Shown here: positions 18,416 through 25,904 of the stretch, in pieces
Position numbering within the stretch: the stretch's first letter is position 1
How the letters are laid out: each line of letters begins with the position of its first letter
Origin: a bacterium
Lineage (GTDB): Bacteria > UBP15 > UBA6099 > JAJRTR01
DNA length: 37,166 bases
Assembly (NCBI GenBank): GCA_024278215.1
Contig: JAJRTR010000036.1
Coordinates: 1 to 37,166 of the forward strand
Direction: 5' to 3'
The notes under the pieces: model-generated
Databases searched by the model: none
Seen by the model: only the letters and a program-made list of their open reading frames with translations
Told to the model about the DNA's origin: nothing
Program-made: the position numbers and the translations under genes

Positions 18416-18613
18416 ATGGATATGGCGAAGAATGCCGGAAAAAAATATATCGGCGTTCACTTTGAATGTTGCGGTGTGTACACAAGAATATACTATGACA
18501 GTAAGCAGAATGCGTATGTGGGCAATTGTCCGCTGTGCCGGCGGCCCGTAAGGGTGCTCGTAGACCCGTCGACCGGTATCGAGGCCCGTTTTTTCAAAGC
18601 TAAGAAGAATTAA
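18416..18613 (+). CDS. Small zinc-ribbon-like protein
   Basis: 65 residues (starts at GTG 18413, ATG 18416 or ATG 18422 are all possible; the ribosome-binding site is GGGA). A cysteine pair ECCG and a second knuckle NCPLCRRPV suggest a single treble-clef or zinc-ribbon fold. The body GVYTRIYYDSKQNAYVGNCPLC is typical of stand-alone ribbon domains. The C-terminus is basic (FFKAKKN). It follows the DUF3467 gene and precedes a MITE. Coding status is supported by the coherent cysteine pattern; no function can be assigned. Confidence 0.6.
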   Translation: MDMAKNAGKKYIGVHFECCGVYTRIYYDSKQNAYVGNCPLCRRPVRVLVDPSTGIEARFFKAKKN

Positions 18614-18623
18614 TTACCCGGAT

Positions 18624-18801
18624 GAGCCAATTGCAAAATTATGATTCTGCTGCGGTCGGCTGCAATTGTCCATAGCTGCGTTGTCGGCATAAAATCGTCC
18701 TCGACATACTCTACAAGTATGCCTGCGAGGATTTTACACCTCCGTCTTGCTCTGAACAATTTCGCTCGACCTCGCTACGAACATAATTTTGCGATTGGCT
18801 C
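18624..18801. mobile_element. 178-bp MITE with about 20-bp terminal inverted repeats
   Basis: The left end GAGCCAATTGCAAAATTATG and the right end CATAATTTTGCGATTGGCTC are inverted repeats with one mismatch in 20. GGAT flanks both sides (CGGAT if the last C is counted as target), a likely short target duplication. Inside, about 18698-18730, is a hairpin whose arms are CCTCG..CATACT and AGTATG..CGAGG. There is no coding capacity. The first 140 bases are repeated without indels at 37027-37166. Confidence 0.85.
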
Positions 18802-18945
18802 GGATTAATACGATTTGATATTGTACCGATTGCATCCCGATGAGTATTCTTTCATGGGAGTGCCTAGATGTGAGATACCCGGTGGCAAACAATTCGCAGC
18901 CCACCGGGAACTTTTATATGTCATTCCTGTCTGAATAAGCAGGAT
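18802..18945. other. Gap between the MITE and the sigma-factor gene
   Basis: Non-coding. The sequence just after the MITE right end contains TATTGTACCG, which recurs after the solo MITE end near 36960. Further on is the strong hairpin listed separately. I see no RNA gene. Confidence 0.5.
18878..18917 (+). terminator. Hairpin with T-rich tail upstream of the sigma-factor gene
   Basis: A perfect 8-bp stem CCCGGTGG (18878-18885) / CCACCGGG (18901-18908) with a 15-base loop, followed by AACTTTTATAT. It could terminate upstream transcription or act as a leader attenuator for the sigma/anti-sigma operon, whose start is only about 50 bases downstream. Confidence 0.5.
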
Positions 18946-18966
18946 ATGAGACAGTTAGAGGAAAAA

Positions 18967-19599
18967 ATGCAGCGACAACAGGATACCGGAGATTATGCCG
19001 GCGAACCTGACGATTCCAGATTGATCGAAAGGACATGCAACGGCGACTTGGCTGCATTTGACACTCTCGTCGAGAGATATCAGGACCGCGTATATGGTTA
19101 CACATGCCGGATGCTGGGCGACCCTGAGACGGCACGAGAGGTGACACAGGATATATTCCTGCGCGTCTATCGCTACCTGGACCGTTTCAGGGGCGACTCG
19201 AAATTCAGCACATGGCTTTACACAATTGTCTCGTCCACCTGCAAGAACGCGCTCTCATACTACGGGCTTCGCGCGAAACACAGAGCGGACGACAGACCCG
19301 CAAACGATATCGATGGAGAGAGGACCTCTTTGCTGGACAGAATACCCGACAAGACGCTGTCGCCGGATGTCGTCGCCGGACGCAGTGACATACAGGCAAT
19401 GGTAAGAGAGGCAATATCGAAACTGCCGGAACACTACAGGCAGGTGATAATACTCAAAGATATAAACGGGTTTTCCTATGACGAAATATCCAGGATCGTC
19501 GATTGCAAGGTAGGCACAGTGAAATCACGACTTGCACGCGCCCGGCTTATCGCACGGGAAGAACTCACGAAAGCGGGTCTGGCGGGCCCGGAAGGATGA
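18967..19599 (+). CDS. ECF-type RNA polymerase sigma factor
   Basis: 210 residues. Region 2 is DTLVERYQDRVYGYTCRMLG, followed by REVTQDIFLRVYRYLDRFRG and FSTWLYTIV. Region 4 is LPEHYRQVIILKDINGFSYD with the helix-turn-helix VDCKVGTVKSRLARAR. There is no region 1 or 3, the layout of extracytoplasmic-function sigma factors of the RpoE/SigW kind. It redirects RNA polymerase to stress or envelope genes. I prefer the ATG at 18967 (AGAGGA four bases upstream) to the one at 18946, whose AGGA is only one base away. The anti-sigma gene follows after six bases, so the pair is one operon. Confidence 0.9.
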   Translation: MQRQQDTGDYAGEPDDSRLIERTCNGDLAAFDTLVERYQDRVYGYTCRMLGDPETAREVTQDIFLRVYRYLDRFRGDSKFSTWLYTIVSSTCKNALSYYGLRAKHRADDRPANDIDGERTSLLDRIPDKTLSPDVVAGRSDIQAMVREAISKLPEHYRQVIILKDINGFSYDEISRIVDCKVGTVKSRLARARLIAREELTKAGLAGPEG

Positions 19600-19605
19600 A
19601 GAAAT

Positions 19606-20946
19606 ATGAATTGCAGTGATGTCAGAGAACTTATAAACGCATACATCGACGGCGAACTCGGACAGTTCGAAGCACATCAGGTCGAGCGTCATATCGATAA
19701 GTGCGAAAGTTGCCGCGAGGAGACTGAACAGTTCCGTAAAACAAGCGCTCTGATCGCCGAGTATGGCCGTGAGACGGCACCTGCCTCATTGATCAACGAT
19801 ATCCGCATGAAAATGGAAAAGGAAAAATCCGGCATGATAAATCTCCGGTCATTCCGAAAAACAGGGTGGTGGGCTCTGGCGGCAAGTTTCATCCTTATCG
19901 TGCTTGGCGGCGCATATATGAATGTCTTCAAAATAAATGGAAACAGTCCGGCACCCGCGCAACAGGTGATGGCCGCCGCACCGACAGTCGTAAAGCCGGA
20001 AACACTATCGCACGCCGCAGTGCCTGAACCTGAAGAAATGCACGCGGCAGAGGCCGGCGGCACAGGCGCGCTTCTCTCCGATACGGCAGCGGCTGAAATT
20101 GCCGCGGAAGATACGGTCGGAGAAGAAGATAGCGCGGGAGTCACATCGCCATCACCCGCACTGCCTGCGAAACGCATGGCAACCGCGGCATCGGCACCGG
20201 TCCCATCACACACTACGGCTGACACTGCGGCCTCGGAGGACAAACCGGCAGAAGGCATGACCGACCGGGAAGTAGTCCTCACCAGGGTTCGCGAAGAATT
20301 CGATAATATGGAACATAAACTGGAGATGAAACGCATACTGAACGGAGGGTCGGATTCCGAACCGGCTGATGGTCATGCAGCCGGCTTTTCCGCCGAACCC
20401 TCCGGAGTAATTGTGCCGGTATCGGCGCGAACAGCGGAAGGCAGGTCCGCGGCAGGCCGGATCATTACAGTGGGCGCGGGCGGCGTATCGCCCAGAGTAG
20501 TCACAGGCGGATTCAACATCATGGAGGAAGTACCATCATACGAATCTGCTGCCTACGGTGATACTCCGTCCGGCGTTTCGGCCTTCGCAAGGTCCGCTGC
20601 GGCGGTTGATACATCTCAATATATGCGCAGGGTGCTTCGGGCTGAAGATGTCTATTCTGTAGAGAATGCGGACGCGGCGGCGGCTGAATGCGAGCGGATC
20701 ATCGAAGAAACACTTGCCGCCGCCGGAGACAACGACACGAAATATATCCGCGACGGTCGAAGTGTCATCCTGCGCGGCAGGTTCAGCACAGTGGATGCCA
20801 TCAGAAGAAAACTCATCTCGAACTTTACGGGCAACGACGACATCGGAGAATCGACAATAACCGGTATCACATCGTCCAGCGCTACATCCACACAGCGGAT
20901 ACCTCCGGACCTGACGGCTGTTCTTCAAATAAACTTTACATATTAG
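19606..20946 (+). CDS. Zinc-finger anti-sigma factor with large extracytoplasmic domain
   Basis: 446 residues. The N-terminal anti-sigma zinc finger (zf-HC2) has C3 and H29-x3-C33-x2-C36 in the setting LINAYIDGELGQFEAHQVER. One membrane segment (WALAASFILIVLGGAYM, about 87-105) follows. A long Ala/Glu/Pro-rich linker leads to a folded C-terminal region (about 345-446). That region has alternating strands (KYIRDGRSVILRGRFSTVDAI, LQINFTY) reminiscent of DUF4349- or secretin-like modules. By family knowledge it holds the sigma factor at the membrane until an envelope signal triggers release. The extracytoplasmic part is far larger than in most such anti-sigma factors. Confidence 0.85.
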   Translation: MNCSDVRELINAYIDGELGQFEAHQVERHIDKCESCREETEQFRKTSALIAEYGRETAPASLINDIRMKMEKEKSGMINLRSFRKTGWWALAASFILIVLGGAYMNVFKINGNSPAPAQQVMAAAPTVVKPETLSHAAVPEPEEMHAAEAGGTGALLSDTAAAEIAAEDTVGEEDSAGVTSPSPALPAKRMATAASAPVPSHTTADTAASEDKPAEGMTDREVVLTRVREEFDNMEHKLEMKRILNGGSDSEPADGHAAGFSAEPSGVIVPVSARTAEGRSAAGRIITVGAGGVSPRVVTGGFNIMEEVPSYESAAYGDTPSGVSAFARSAAAVDTSQYMRRVLRAEDVYSVENADAAAAECERIIEETLAAAGDNDTKYIRDGRSVILRGRFSTVDAIRRKLISNFTGNDDIGESTITGITSSSATSTQRIPPDLTAVLQINFTY

Positions 20947-21052
20947 TGTCGTGTCAACTTTGTATCGACGTTTTGAGTGTAGACAAGGGCGCGGTCACTG
21001 TACCGCACCTGAGCATATATTACGCATAACTGTTTGTACGACCAAAAGTTGA

Positions 21053-21086
21053 GGCGCGCCGCGGTGACCGCGCCCTACACTTTTTC
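21053..21086 (+). terminator. Probable terminator of the sigma/anti-sigma operon
   Basis: Stem GGCGCG (21053-21058) / CGCGCC (21069-21074) followed by CTACACTTTTTC. The same right arm also pairs with 20987-20998, so alternative folds are possible. Confidence 0.5.
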
Positions 21087-21256
21087 TGTTCCTGCCACTA
21101 AATCATTTTCTTACGTCTTTTCATCGCCGACACGACAATAAAAAGTGTTCTTTCCTTTGTACATGATAATCGTAACTATGCGAGCCGCTTACGAAAGTCT
21201 GAATTGTTATCGACGACGGCGGTCCTGTGTGCACAATGACGTTCTTCCGGTTTTTG

Positions 21257-21283
21257 AACCCGCATTTGTGAAATAAGCGGGTT
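21257..21283. terminator. Hairpin after the FKBP gene
   Basis: A 7-bp stem AACCCGC / GCGGGTT lies about 17 bases beyond the stop codon of the minus-strand isomerase gene. The T-tract is poor in either direction, so it is only a candidate terminator. Confidence 0.35.
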
Positions 21284-21299
21284 ATTTATGCCGTGGTCT

Positions 21300-21731
21300 T
21301 TACATGATTTCAAGCAGTTCGAGTTCGAACTGGAGGTCTTTGCCGGCGAGCGGATGGTTGGCGTCGAGAGTTACCATGTCGTCTGTGACATGTGTTATCT
21401 CGGCCACAAGCTGCTGCCCGTCTCCGCGGTCGACCTGCAGGAACTGGCCGACAACAAGATTGATGTTTTCCGGCAGCTTACTTCTTTCCACCTGTGCCAC
21501 CATATCTTCGCGGTGCGGGCCATAACCCTCTTCGGCGGTAAAGCATATCGTCTTCTTCTCGCCGGTTTTCATGCCCAGCAGCGCCTTTTCAAAGCCCGGT
21601 ATGACCTGGTTTTCCCCGAGTTTCACTTCGAGCGGCTCGTTTCGTTCTACAGACGTGTCGAATATTTCTCCATTATTGAATGTCCCTGTATAGTGTACTC
21701 GCACTGTGTCGCCAGCATTCGCAGTTGCCAT
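21300..21731 (-). CDS. slyD: FKBP-type peptidyl-prolyl isomerase, SlyD-like
   Basis: 143 residues. The protein has the FKBP core VRVHYTGTFNNGEIFDTS, the LGENQVIPGFEKALLGMKTGEKK motif, and an inserted-in-flap domain (PENINLVVGQFLQVDRGDGQQLVAEITHVTDDMVTLDANHPLAGK), the SlyD/FkpB layout. It catalyses cis-trans isomerisation of proline bonds and acts as a folding helper in the cytosol. The histidine-rich metal-binding tail of E. coli SlyD is absent, as in many SlyD-like proteins. ATG start with AGGAG upstream. It is preceded by a strong terminator, so it is probably transcribed alone. Confidence 0.92.
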   Translation of the reverse strand: MATANAGDTVRVHYTGTFNNGEIFDTSVERNEPLEVKLGENQVIPGFEKALLGMKTGEKKTICFTAEEGYGPHREDMVAQVERSKLPENINLVVGQFLQVDRGDGQQLVAEITHVTDDMVTLDANHPLAGKDLQFELELLEIM

Positions 21732-21767
21732 GATTTTCTCCTGTTTCTGTCGTTTGCTACGGTAGCA

Positions 21768-21793
21768 AAACAGCCCCGTTCCCGGGGCTGTTT
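21768..21793. terminator. Strong bidirectional terminator
   Basis: A perfect 11-bp stem AAACAGCCCCG (21768-21778) / CGGGGCTGTTT (21783-21793) with a four-base loop. On the minus strand it is followed by a short T run (GTTTTG). It lies between the SCP2 gene (ending 21847) and the FKBP gene start. Confidence 0.75.
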
Positions 21794-21846
21794 GAATATC
21801 GATACAATTAAGTTCGATTGAAAGCTTTTGAAAAATCAGTCAATGA

Positions 21847-22176
21847 TTATTCAGGTTTTTTGAAGACCTTCTGCGATTTCATGACATCTGCCATATTTCC
21901 CTGAATGCGGATTTTACCTGTCATGAAAGCTGTTGTCGGTTCAACTGTGCCCTCTGCGATTCCAACCCATGTTTCGGCATCGGTTTCGAGTGTGGCTGTG
22001 GCATCATCTGCTGAGCCCGCTTCGACTGTGCATGCGCCGCCCGAGACTGTGACTACCCACTCTCCTCCGCCTTCGCCATCAATTTTGTACTGAACTTTTG
22101 CTTCCCAGTCGCCCGCGGCTTCCGCATCGAACTGATTGGGCATTTCGGTGAAGATTTCCTCGCATGTGTAACCCAT
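21847..22176 (-). CDS. SCP2 sterol-binding domain protein
   Basis: 109 residues, a single SCP2 domain. The pattern W-E-A-K-V-Q-Y-K-I-D-G-E-G-G-G-E-W (residues 24-40), then DATATLETDAETWVGIAEGTVEPTTAFMTGKIRIQGNM, is the family signature. The K-I-x-x-x-G-N/D ending precedes the ligand-cavity helix. SCP2 folds bind hydrophobic molecules such as fatty acyl chains; the bacterial roles are mostly unknown. GGAGG upstream of the ATG and a promoter-like pair further upstream support this start. It is followed by a strong terminator, so it is a stand-alone unit. Confidence 0.88.
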   Translation of the reverse strand: MGYTCEEIFTEMPNQFDAEAAGDWEAKVQYKIDGEGGGEWVVTVSGGACTVEAGSADDATATLETDAETWVGIAEGTVEPTTAFMTGKIRIQGNMADVMKSQKVFKKPE

Positions 22177-22255
22177 TTACAACACCTCCAGTATTTTTAT
22201 TTCTTTTTAATTTCTCCAATTGATAAACTGCCATATATGACAAAACAATGCCAGC

Positions 22256-22284
22256 ATAATATCAGACGATAACACCTTTGTCAA
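22256..22284 (-). promoter_or_regulatory. Promoter of the SCP2 gene
   Basis: On the minus strand TTGACA (22284-22279) and TATTAT (22261-22256) are separated by 17 bases, about 80 bases upstream of the SCP2 ATG. This is one of the best sigma-70-like matches in the window. Confidence 0.6.
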
Positions 22285-22417
22285 GCGATTTCAACTGCCG
22301 TGGCCGGATGATTTTTACAGGGTGATTCTCGTACCGCATCCTGTCCATTATCGCTGCAATCGCCGCTACCGTCTGCATGGTAACAATGTCGGTTACTTGC
22401 CCGTTATTTACTGTTCA

Positions 22418-23203
22418 TTATTGCGTGATAAGTTTTGATTCACGCTCGATCAGATCGTATACTTTCTCGAAAACGATTTCCCTTTCAACATCCAGCGTCA
22501 CCACATGGCCCGACCTGTCGAGTTTCACAAACTCCTTTTTCTCGCTGGAAATATTATTAAAAATAAGCTCCGCGTTTGACATTGTGAGCATCTCGTCGCT
22601 TCGGCTGTGCAGGATCAGCATTGGACATTTGATCCCGGGCAAACCGGCACGCACCTGTGGAAGCCCCACATTGTTCAGGCTCGCAATGCAGGGGAGCGGG
22701 AAATGATCGTAGGATTTATGGAGCTTGCGCATTTCCGGGTCCTCAAATTCATCGGCTTTATCTTTCGGAAAATATTTTACGAAACGCCCGATTACGGGCA
22801 GCAGCCATTTGACGCGCCAGTCGGTCACGAGCGTGGCGCCCGCCAGACTTGCCGCTCCCGGCAGATCGTATCGAGCCGCAAGGTAGAGAGTCAGCGCACC
22901 ACCCATCGAAAGCCCGGCTACAAACACTTCTTCGCACTCTTTTCGCAGGTCGAAAAGGCCCTGTTCGGCAGCTCCGGCCCAGTCTTCCCATCGCGTTTTT
23001 ATCATATCCTGAGGTGTTGTGCCGTGGCCCGGCAGCTGGATGCAGCTCACAGTTATGTCGCGCTGGGCGAGATATTCGCCCAGCGGCAGCAATTCGGGCG
23101 GTGTGCCAGTGAACCCGTGCAGGAGTAGGCATCCCACCGGGCCGCGTTTGAGATAAAAAGGTTCTGTGTTCAGAGGTTCCGGGTTTCCGGGATTAAAATT
23201 CAT
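22418..23203 (-). CDS. Alpha/beta hydrolase, carboxylesterase Est30-like
   Basis: 261 residues, cytosolic. The oxyanion-hole motif LLHGFTGTP (H29-G-F) is followed by the nucleophile elbow GLSMGG with Ser99. The acid HSRSDEML and the base RSGHVVTLD complete the triad. This is the order and spacing of carboxylesterase/monoacylglycerol lipase-type proteins. It would cleave short or medium acyl esters; the natural substrate is unknown. The gene is codirectional with, but 240 bases away from, the SCP2 gene. ATG start with a purine-rich GAGAGA upstream. Confidence 0.88.
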   Translation of the reverse strand: MNFNPGNPEPLNTEPFYLKRGPVGCLLLHGFTGTPPELLPLGEYLAQRDITVSCIQLPGHGTTPQDMIKTRWEDWAGAAEQGLFDLRKECEEVFVAGLSMGGALTLYLAARYDLPGAASLAGATLVTDWRVKWLLPVIGRFVKYFPKDKADEFEDPEMRKLHKSYDHFPLPCIASLNNVGLPQVRAGLPGIKCPMLILHSRSDEMLTMSNAELIFNNISSEKKEFVKLDRSGHVVTLDVEREIVFEKVYDLIERESKLITQ

Positions 23204-23666
23204 GGTTTCATTCTCTCAGATTCCAGTTCTGCGTTTTTATAATATACCATCAATAAATTTTTCGGACAACAAAAAAGTGACACTTCGCTATATGGTGTGG
23301 GTATGGAAATATAGTGTGCTTGTGGTCGAACTGATAATTTGGCAACGACATCTGTAGAGTTTACGCTTATTCTTTGCAGGCTTTTTGTCATAATCCGGCA
23401 TTTTCAGGTGGGAAGTTCAGGCTAAAGCAAGCAGTATTGGGGTTGGGGGCCTGTGAGACGCAGCAGCACAGGTGTCACGCCTTGTACCGCCCATGAACTT
23501 TTCATCGTCCCGGGGCTCCGCCCCCCCGGAACACAGGGAATGAACACTCCGCGTTCACCGATCTCTTTTTCAGCATTTCTTTGTGAGAAATCCGGGTTAA
23601 GTAAACGGTATTGCCTTTAGTTACGGATCGTGTCCCCGGGAAATTCTTCGCCTGGTTAAAGTGTTA
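23204..23666. other. 463-base intergenic region with several hairpins
   Basis: No gene is visible. It holds a GC-rich inverted repeat CCGGGGctccgcCCCCCCGG near 23514-23539 and a pairing GCCTGTG / CACAGG around 23450-23480. A copy of the REP-like GAGAAATCCGGG palindrome lies at about 23571-23608. The spacing suggests debris of small repeats rather than regulatory DNA. Confidence 0.5.
23571..23608. repeat. REP-like palindrome, second copy
   Basis: ATTTCTTTGTGAGAAAT followed by CCGGGTTAAGTAAACGG. It matches the copy near 3476-3512 in both the hairpin and the trailing AGTAA-CGG. Confidence 0.6.
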
Positions 23667-24905
23667 CTACGAACCGAATTCGTCTTTGACTATTTTATAT
23701 GCGGCGTCCGCATGTTCGAGGGTTTTATTGATGTCGTCCTCGGTGTGCGCCGAACTGAGGAACCAGTTGTGGTGCGGGTGGAAGAACGAACCACGCTTTG
23801 TCACTTCGGCGCAGAAGAGCTGGTTGCGTAAAAAGTTGTCCTCGTTGGCAAAGCGCATGAACGGTATCGAGTACGGACCGGATATTTTCACCTGAAGCCC
23901 ATGTGTTTTCGCGAGGTCTTCGAGTCCTTTCATGAGTTTTTCGCCCATATCCATCATAATCTTCACGGAGTTTTCTTCCGCCATCACATCGAGCACGGCG
24001 CACGCGGCGGCCATGGGCACGGAACTGTTCCAGTAGCTGCCTGTCAGGAAGACTTTCGAGGCGTCGTTTTTGAACTTGTCTTTGCCCATGCACGCGCTGA
24101 GTGGATGGGTGTTGCCAATGGCCTTGCAGAAGCAGACGAGGTCGGGCTCGAAACCGAAATAAACGTGCGAGCCGCGTGGGTCGAGCCTGAAGCCTGCGCG
24201 CACATCGTCCACGATCAGAACGATCTCCTCTTCGTTGCATGTTTTCTGTATTGTCTGCCACCAGCCGTCAGCCGGCATGATCGAGTCGCCGAACGCGGGG
24301 TGGTGGTAAGGTGTCATTATAACAGCGGCGATTTCGCCACGATATTTTTCTATCTGCTGGTGGAAGCTCGACTCGTCGTTCCATGTGAAGAGATGAACAT
24401 TCGAGCGGTCTTCCGCGATCAGGCCCGCGTGTCCTGGTGTGCACCAGGCGTGCGCGCCGTGATACGCGCCCGATACCATCAGGACTTTCGAGCGGCCTGT
24501 GTGTTCCCTCGCCACCTGTATCGACCACGAAGTTACGTCCGAGCCGTTTTTGGCGAAGACCGACCAGTCCATGCCGGAGACGAGATTGACGAGTTTTTCC
24601 GCAAGCTCGACCATCACCGGACCGGGATGGTTGAAGCAGTTGCCCTTCTTGCTCTGCTCGCTGACCGCCGCCTCGACTTTCGGGTGGTTGTAGCCGAGCA
24701 CCATCGGGCCATAAGCGCATATATAGTCGATAAACTCGTTGCCGTCGATGTCCCAGTAGTGGCTGCCCTGCCCTCTTTCGGCGTAGTAAGGAAAAGAGCC
24801 GGGCACGAGAATCGCCGGGCTTTCGTGGCCGTAGATTCCCGAAGGAATCAATGTCGTGGCCTTCTTGAACAATTCCATTGATTTATCGAATTTGTATGTT
24901 TCCAT
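23667..24905 (-). CDS. PLP-dependent class III aminotransferase (glutamate-1-semialdehyde aminomutase-like)
   Basis: 412 residues. This is a class III aminotransferase fold: SHYWDIDGNEFIDYICAYGPMVLGYNHP at the N-terminus, the Asp that contacts the pyridine nitrogen in LIVDDVRAGFRLD, and the Schiff-base lysine K261 in FCKAIGNTHPLSA. The overall pattern is nearest to HemL-like enzymes, but the usual HemL GGG and tetrapyrrole neighbours are missing. It could be a transaminase for another amino acid or amine. ATG start with GGGGGA upstream. It lies 44 bases downstream of the SCP2-like gene and is probably cotranscribed with it. Confidence 0.85.
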   Translation of the reverse strand: METYKFDKSMELFKKATTLIPSGIYGHESPAILVPGSFPYYAERGQGSHYWDIDGNEFIDYICAYGPMVLGYNHPKVEAAVSEQSKKGNCFNHPGPVMVELAEKLVNLVSGMDWSVFAKNGSDVTSWSIQVAREHTGRSKVLMVSGAYHGAHAWCTPGHAGLIAEDRSNVHLFTWNDESSFHQQIEKYRGEIAAVIMTPYHHPAFGDSIMPADGWWQTIQKTCNEEEIVLIVDDVRAGFRLDPRGSHVYFGFEPDLVCFCKAIGNTHPLSACMGKDKFKNDASKVFLTGSYWNSSVPMAAACAVLDVMAEENSVKIMMDMGEKLMKGLEDLAKTHGLQVKISGPYSIPFMRFANEDNFLRNQLFCAEVTKRGSFFHPHHNWFLSSAHTEDDINKTLEHADAAYKIVKDEFGS

Positions 24906-24949
24906 TTTTGCAGTCCCCCTTGCGTCACAGGAGTTGTGTATATGTGAGA

Positions 24950-25714
24950 TTAAGGCAACAGTACGCTGAGCCTGTCGAGAAAAGCGTTGACGTTGTCCAC
25001 GAAAGGAATCAGGCCGCGAATGCGAATATCGGTCAGGCCGAGCGCGGCCATAGCGTCCGTCTGTCCGCTGAAAAGTTCGTACGCGAGTTGCACGCCTTCA
25101 ATGTCCATATATGCGTCGGCAGCGCCCGGGGCCTCGCCCTTTGCGGCGCTGAACACTCCACCCGTTTTTTTGATATACGCCGCCGGCCCGTCGGGCAGTA
25201 TCTTTATCTGCAAGACGCCCTCGGCTGTGTTCTGCGAAAGGCTCGCCACATGATCGTCGTGGTTTGCGACCTCGCACGCGCCGAACACCGCCGCATACAA
25301 CATAAGCTTCACGATGAAAGCGTAATTCGCCTTGTCCGACAGCACTTCGTCCGTCGGCTGCATGTAGTACTCCAGCCGCTTTGTAAGTTCCGTGAATTTC
25401 GCGAGTATACCGACATGCCAGAAACCCATCCACGGTATCGGTATCACGTTCTGGCCCTGGAACATCGCATTCAGTTTCGCCGGTTCGGTGAGATAGAGCG
25501 CAATAGAAGGTATAGTAATACTCCTGCGCAACGCGTCGCACTTACCGTTTCTGAACACAAGTGTCGTAGCCGGTCCGCCCGCCTGGTGGAGCATGATCGA
25601 ACATTTCCAGCTCTTCACCATCTCCTTTGCCACATCGTCGTAGCCCACGACTTCTTCGAGCAGCGGCAGAACAGCCCTGAGGTAAATACGTGAGAGAACC
25701 TGTTCCGAGTTCAA
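24950..25714 (-). CDS. SCP2-like domain protein, otherwise unrecognised
   Basis: 254 residues from a TTG start at 25714. GGAGG lies eight bases before TTG, whereas a GTG at 25723 would be inside the ribosome-binding site. The final third (MDIEGVQLAYELFSGQTDAMAALGLTDIRIRG and the following LDRL tail) resembles the last strands and cavity helix of SCP2 domains. The N-terminal 180 residues are helical and unrecognised. No signal peptide is present. It is first in a likely two-gene operon with the class III aminotransferase, under a palindromic operator. The function is unknown; a lipid- or acyl-binding partner of an amine-using enzyme is a guess. Confidence 0.7.
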   Translation of the reverse strand: MNSEQVLSRIYLRAVLPLLEEVVGYDDVAKEMVKSWKCSIMLHQAGGPATTLVFRNGKCDALRRSITIPSIALYLTEPAKLNAMFQGQNVIPIPWMGFWHVGILAKFTELTKRLEYYMQPTDEVLSDKANYAFIVKLMLYAAVFGACEVANHDDHVASLSQNTAEGVLQIKILPDGPAAYIKKTGGVFSAAKGEAPGAADAYMDIEGVQLAYELFSGQTDAMAALGLTDIRIRGLIPFVDNVNAFLDRLSVLLP

Positions 25715-25761
25715 GAAGGGCACCTCCCGTTTTCGTTTTAAAAACAGTAGTTTGAAATATT

Positions 25762-25795
25762 TATTCCAACTTTTGGAATATCCAACAAATGGAAT
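25762..25795 (-). promoter_or_regulatory. Tandem palindromic operator overlapping a promoter
   Basis: A perfect palindrome with 8-base arms, TATTCCAA-CTT-TTGGAATA (25762-25780), is followed by a weaker second one, TATCCAACAAATGGAATA (to about 25796). On the minus strand the TTGGAT / TAAATA pair at 16-base spacing would be covered. It lies about 48 bases upstream of the TTG start. The shape suits a dimeric regulator such as a TetR- or GntR-type protein; no regulator gene is nearby. Confidence 0.55.
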
Positions 25796-25904
25796 AATAT
25801 CACCTTTTTTTTATGTTTGCAAGTATGAACCGATTGCTATATTCAGTTCTGCCGCGTCCGGCTGCAATCGGCCTGTATGTGTTTCAGTATTTCATCCCGC
25901 GCTT

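Larger units (their letters stand above)
20947..21299. other. 353-base intergenic region with inverted repeats
   Basis: It contains the arms GGGCGCGGTCAC (20987-20998) and GTGACCGCGCCC (21064-21075), each flanked by GTGTAG or CTACAC. This makes a dispersed-repeat-like palindrome of about 104 bases. A separate AACCCGC/GCGGGTT hairpin sits at 21257-21283. No gene is visible. Confidence 0.6.

Noticed and set aside
23901-24881. Open frame of 326 codons on the plus strand
   Set aside because: Antisense of the class III aminotransferase, which has complete catalytic motifs on the minus strand.
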